Positions 6,332-8,932 of a DNA stretch of 8,932 bases are shown here, piece after piece. The notes under the pieces are model-generated. The model was given only the letters and a program-made list of their open reading frames with translations, searched no databases and had not been told where the DNA came from. The stretch's first letter is position 1; the number at the start of each line of letters is the position of its first letter. Source of the DNA: an uncultured Saprospiraceae bacterium (GTDB lineage: Bacteria; Bacteroidota; Bacteroidia; Chitinophagales; Saprospiraceae); contig CALCMV010000374.1 of assembly GCA_937967535.1 (NCBI GenBank), forward strand, positions 1 through 8,932, given 5' to 3'. A program made the translations under genes and the position numbers.

Positions 6332-6694
6332 TTATTTAAGCCGTTTTTTTACAGTTCGGTTGGAAGCGACGAATATAGCGACTAATTCATCGGCTTCTTT
6401 GAGATAAGGATTCATATCAATGTCTTTATTGGTCAATAATTTTGCTTCTTCAATAATTTCTAACCAAAATAATGTTTCATCTGCTTCCTCGATAACTATT
6501 CCCATTTTTGCGACAAAATCCTTGTCACTTCTTGCTCTGCATACTGCTCTGTAGTTGGCAGCCACCGAAGTGCATGAGCGAATAATTTGTTTAGAAACCG
6601 TCCACCCCTTCGGATTATTTGGCAAGCTATCCGATAAGTCGAGTATATCCAAAGCAAATTGTTTTGTTCTGTTTTTGAGTTCTGTTTGAGTCAT
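6332..6694 (-). CDS. Four-helix-bundle protein, S23/IVS family
   Basis: A complete 120-residue protein of the four-helix-bundle family first described from ORFs inside 23S rRNA intervening sequences and related in fold to the Avd accessory protein of diversity-generating retroelements. The family signature is visible: helix 1 with FALDILDLSDSLP (13-25), GWTVSKQIIRSCTSVAANYRA (30-50) including the conserved R-S-x-T-S-V-A-A-N, then ARSDKDFVAKMGIVIEEADETLFWLEII (54-81). It is probably a small cytoplasmic multimer that binds nucleic acid; the function of solitary members is not established. It stands alone between the glycosylase and the prolyl oligopeptidase, enclosed by 71-bp inverted repeats, with its ATG four bases from the arm of a second inverted repeat. 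No rRNA, reverse transcriptase or variable repeat is near. No promoter motif was seen, so it may depend on read-through from the peptidase gene. Confidence 0.92.
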   Translation of the reverse strand: MTQTELKNRTKQFALDILDLSDSLPNNPKGWTVSKQIIRSCTSVAANYRAVCRARSDKDFVAKMGIVIEEADETLFWLEIIEEAKLLTNKDIDMNPYLKEADELVAIFVASNRTVKKRLK

Positions 6695-6697
6695 AGC

Positions 6698-6848
6698 GTG
6701 ATTTAATGATTTAATGATTTAATGATTTTTGATTTTTGATTGTATTGCATTGGAATTGCATTGCATTGCATTGGAATTGTACACAATATAGAAATTTTGC
6801 AAAGCAAAATTCAATCAAAAATCAAAAATCATTAAATCATTAAATCAC
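6698..6848. repeat. Second inverted repeat between peptidase stop and S23-type start
   Basis: Arm 6698-6742 and arm 6812-6848 are reverse complements over 37 bases; the only difference is one extra 8-base GATTTAAT unit in the left arm (three copies against two). The right arm covers the stop codon of the peptidase gene (6845-6847) and the left arm ends four bases from the ATG of the four-helix-bundle gene. The enclosed 69 bases carry GCATTGGAATTG twice (6747-6758 and 6768-6779) and a small hairpin, AATTTTGC-AAA-GCAAAATT (6793-6811). A minus-strand transcript would fold here into a strong hairpin, which could terminate peptidase transcription or mask the small gene's start. Confidence 0.85.
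6760..6830. repeat. Right 71-bp arm of inverted repeat around the S23-type gene
   Basis: The partner of 6229-6299 (69 of 71 matching). Its last 19 bases (6812-6830) also belong to the right arm of the local inverted repeat 6698-6848, so the same bases can pair either across the gene or with 6724-6742. It lies wholly between the peptidase stop codon and the S23-type start. Confidence 0.9.
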
Positions 6849-8932
6849 TCAATTTCCATCCCAAGATTATAAAACATAAAACTCAGCACATCCGCCCATT
6901 CTTCTATGGCTTGTTCTGTATTTGCAGGGCGATGTCCGGCATCTTTCATCACTCGAATGAGGACGGGATTTTCGCCTGCGTGTCCATCTTGGAGTGCAGA
7001 GGTAAATTTGTAAGAGTGGACAGGTACAACTCGGTCATCGTGGTCGCCTGTGGTGACGAGTGTTGCGGGATATGATGTGCCGGGTTTGACATTGTGAACG
7101 GGCGAATAACTAAGCAGATATTTGAGTTGTTCTTCGCTCTCGTCGCGGGTGCCGTAGTCGGTTGCCCATGCACCGCCAATCGTAAAAGTATGGTAGCGCA
7201 ACATATCCATCACACCCACCGCCGGTAGTGCCACTTTGAACAATTCAGGACGCTGTGTGATACAAGCACCTACCAGCAAACCGCCATTAGAACGCCCTTG
7301 AATAGCGAGTTTGTCGGGCGAAGTGTAGTCTTGATTAATCAAATATTCGGCGGCACTGATGAAGTCGTTGAAGACATTTTGCTTTTGGAGTTTGGTGCCG
7401 GCTTTGTGCCATTTTTTGCCGTATTCGCCACCGCCGCGAATATTGGCAACGGCATAGATGCCGCCATTTTCAAGAAACAAAATATTCTGTGTTGCAAAAC
7501 TCGGCAAAATACTAATATCAAAACCACCATAACCGTATAGCAAAGTCGGATTATTCCCGTCAAGCTTCGCGCCTTTCTTATAGGTGATAAACATCGGAAC
7601 TTTCGTGCCGTCATAGCTCTCATAAAACTCCTGTTTGGTCACATAATCATCGGCATCAAAATCCACTTTGGGGGCTTTAAAAACTTCCGATTGTCCAGCC
7701 TCCACATCATAAGTATATATGGTATTGGGTTGTTTGAAAGAAGTGAAACCGTAGAAGGCAGTATTATCGTCGCGTTTGCCCCTAAAACCATTGACAGTAC
7801 CAATATCGGGCAATTCCAACTCGCCCTCTGCCCTGCCATTTTCGGAAAAAATCTTGACTTGGCTGTGCGCGTCTTTGATGTAAGTTGCCAATATTTTACC
7901 GCCAACCATATCTACTTCGTCCAGTTTTTCTTTTGCTTCGGGAATGAGGTCGCGCCAATTGCTTTGTGCCGGACGCTTGGTATCAATCGTAATCACACGC
8001 ATATTGGGCGCATCGTGGTTGGTCAGTATCACCAGTTTATCCCCAAAATTATCCAGTAACTGAAAGTCATTGTCAAAATTTTCGACAATGGGCGTAAAAT
8101 CTTCCTGATTTTTATTCAAATCCTTGAAATAGAGCGCATTGCCACTTGTTGTTTTTGAGGTAGACAAAATGAGAAAACGCTCATCTTCCGTTGTCCTTGC
8201 CCCGACCAGCAAGTCGGCATTGGCACGGTCAATAAACACCAACTCGTCGTCCGCCTGCGAAGTCCCTATTTTGTGGTAATACACTTGATGAAATTCATTT
8301 TTCTCCGAAAGTTCGTCACCGCCTGTGGGTGCTTTGTAGCGGGCATAAAAGAAACCATCATCTTTCCATGCCATGCCCGAAAATTTGACCCACTTCAATT
8401 CATCGCTCAAAGTACTGCCATCTTCCAAATCTTTCACGCGAACAGTGCGCCAGTCCGACCCGCCCTTTGATGTGCTGTATGCAAGGTAGCGACCATCCTT
8501 CGAAAAGCTGTAAGCACCGAGTGCCACCGTACCGTCAGACGAAAACTCATTCGGGTCAAGCACTAGGCTAGGTTCTGATTCCAAGTCATCCTGCACATAC
8601 ATGACCGAATGATTTTGCAAGCCGTCATTTTTGAAAAAATAATATTTATCATTTTCCTTAAATGGAGTTCCGAATCGCTCATAATTCCATACATCCGTCA
8701 GGCGTTCCAACACATTATCCCGAAAAGGTATATCATCCAGATAGCTGAATGTCAAGTCATTTTGCTTTCTCACCCAAGATTTGGTCGCGCCACTATTCGC
8801 ATCTTCCAACCAACGATAAGGGTCAGCTATCTTCACTCCGAAATACTCCTCAAGCACAGTGCTGTCTTTTCGAACATTAGGATATTCGTAAGTCACTTCT
8901 TCGGTCTCCATATTGTTTTCCCCCGTTTGTTC
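6845..8932 (-). CDS. Prolyl oligopeptidase family serine peptidase (S9A), 5' end outside window
   Basis: A post-proline-cleaving peptidase that hydrolyses short peptides. Counting from ATG 8911 (688 residues), the N-terminal YFGVKIADPYRWLED motif opens the family, followed by the beta-propeller region to about residue 400 and the alpha/beta-hydrolase domain. The catalytic set is Ser541 in QGRSNGGLLVG, Asp625 in TGDHDDRVVP (with the substrate-binding Arg627) and His660 in DAGHRP. GGAWATDYG and GYGGFDISILPSF are further S9A hallmarks. The frame is open upstream of 8911 to the window edge and reads EQTGENN before the Met, a polar linker like those behind lipoprotein signals in Bacteroidota S9A enzymes. 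The true start and a signal are therefore probably beyond 8932, and an envelope location is likely but not shown. The stop codon lies inside an inverted repeat. Enzyme family very secure. Confidence 0.95.
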   Translation of the reverse strand, partial: EQTGENNMETEEVTYEYPNVRKDSTVLEEYFGVKIADPYRWLEDANSGATKSWVRKQNDLTFSYLDDIPFRDNVLERLTDVWNYERFGTPFKENDKYYFFKNDGLQNHSVMYVQDDLESEPSLVLDPNEFSSDGTVALGAYSFSKDGRYLAYSTSKGGSDWRTVRVKDLEDGSTLSDELKWVKFSGMAWKDDGFFYARYKAPTGGDELSEKNEFHQVYYHKIGTSQADDELVFIDRANADLLVGARTTEDERFLILSTSKTTSGNALYFKDLNKNQEDFTPIVENFDNDFQLLDNFGDKLVILTNHDAPNMRVITIDTKRPAQSNWRDLIPEAKEKLDEVDMVGGKILATYIKDAHSQVKIFSENGRAEGELELPDIGTVNGFRGKRDDNTAFYGFTSFKQPNTIYTYDVEAGQSEVFKAPKVDFDADDYVTKQEFYESYDGTKVPMFITYKKGAKLDGNNPTLLYGYGGFDISILPSFATQNILFLENGGIYAVANIRGGGEYGKKWHKAGTKLQKQNVFNDFISAAEYLINQDYTSPDKLAIQGRSNGGLLVGACITQRPELFKVALPAVGVMDMLRYHTFTIGGAWATDYGTRDESEEQLKYLLSYSPVHNVKPGTSYPATLVTTGDHDDRVVPVHSYKFTSALQDGHAGENPVLIRVMKDAGHRPANTEQAIEEWADVLSFMFYNLGMEIE

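Noticed and set aside
6332..6694. Diversity-generating retroelement accessory gene (avd)
   Set aside because: Same fold family, but no reverse transcriptase, template repeat or variable repeat lies in the window.
6229..6830. 23S rRNA intervening sequence
   Set aside because: The family of the encoded protein fits, but the flanks are protein genes and repeats, with no rRNA sequence on either side.

Overview
The window looks like chromosomal DNA from a Bacteroidota bacterium; a finer placement is not supportable from sequence alone. Reasons: moderately AT-rich coding DNA with very AT-rich intergenic DNA, no clear Shine-Dalgarno sequences ahead of the starts, one candidate TTTG/TAnnTTTG promoter, a solitary four-helix-bundle (S23-type) gene, a NamZ-type lipoprotein, and a prolyl oligopeptidase whose N-terminus runs into a lipoprotein-like linker at the window edge. 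No rRNA, tRNA, CRISPR array, transposase or phage gene was seen.

Layout. 1-271: AT-rich non-coding DNA with a 17-bp inverted repeat and a possible promoter that has no gene. 272-1504 (-): NamZ/DUF1343 exo-muramidase lipoprotein. 1505-2192: long intergenic region between divergent genes, occupied by a 347-bp palindromic repeat element. 2193-4001 (+): WS/DGAT wax ester synthase/diacylglycerol acyltransferase with an extra C-terminal SCP2-like lipid-binding domain. 3998-4214: cluster of six GC-rich repeat units that starts in the stop codon of that gene. 4233-5354 (+): alpha/beta hydrolase with a complete Ser-Asp-His set. 5355-5523: short convergent intergenic region with hairpins and a heptamer repeat. 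5524-6117 (-): 3-methyladenine DNA glycosylase (AAG/MPG family) whose 5' end runs into about 14.6 copies of a heptanucleotide repeat. 6229-6830: a small four-helix-bundle gene enclosed by 71-bp nearly perfect inverted repeats. 6845-8932 (-): prolyl oligopeptidase, open at the window edge.

Functionally, the acyltransferase and the hydrolase lie in the same direction and form a plausible neutral-lipid pair (synthesis/binding and ester hydrolysis), though the repeat cluster between them means co-transcription is not certain. NamZ (cell-wall turnover), AAG (alkylation repair) and the peptidase look like unrelated housekeeping genes. The most unusual content is in the repeats: the inverted-repeat cassette around the S23-type gene, the heptamer array that seems to have replaced the AAG start, and a recurring pattern of 7-nt-period repeats at gene boundaries, several arranged as inverted pairs.
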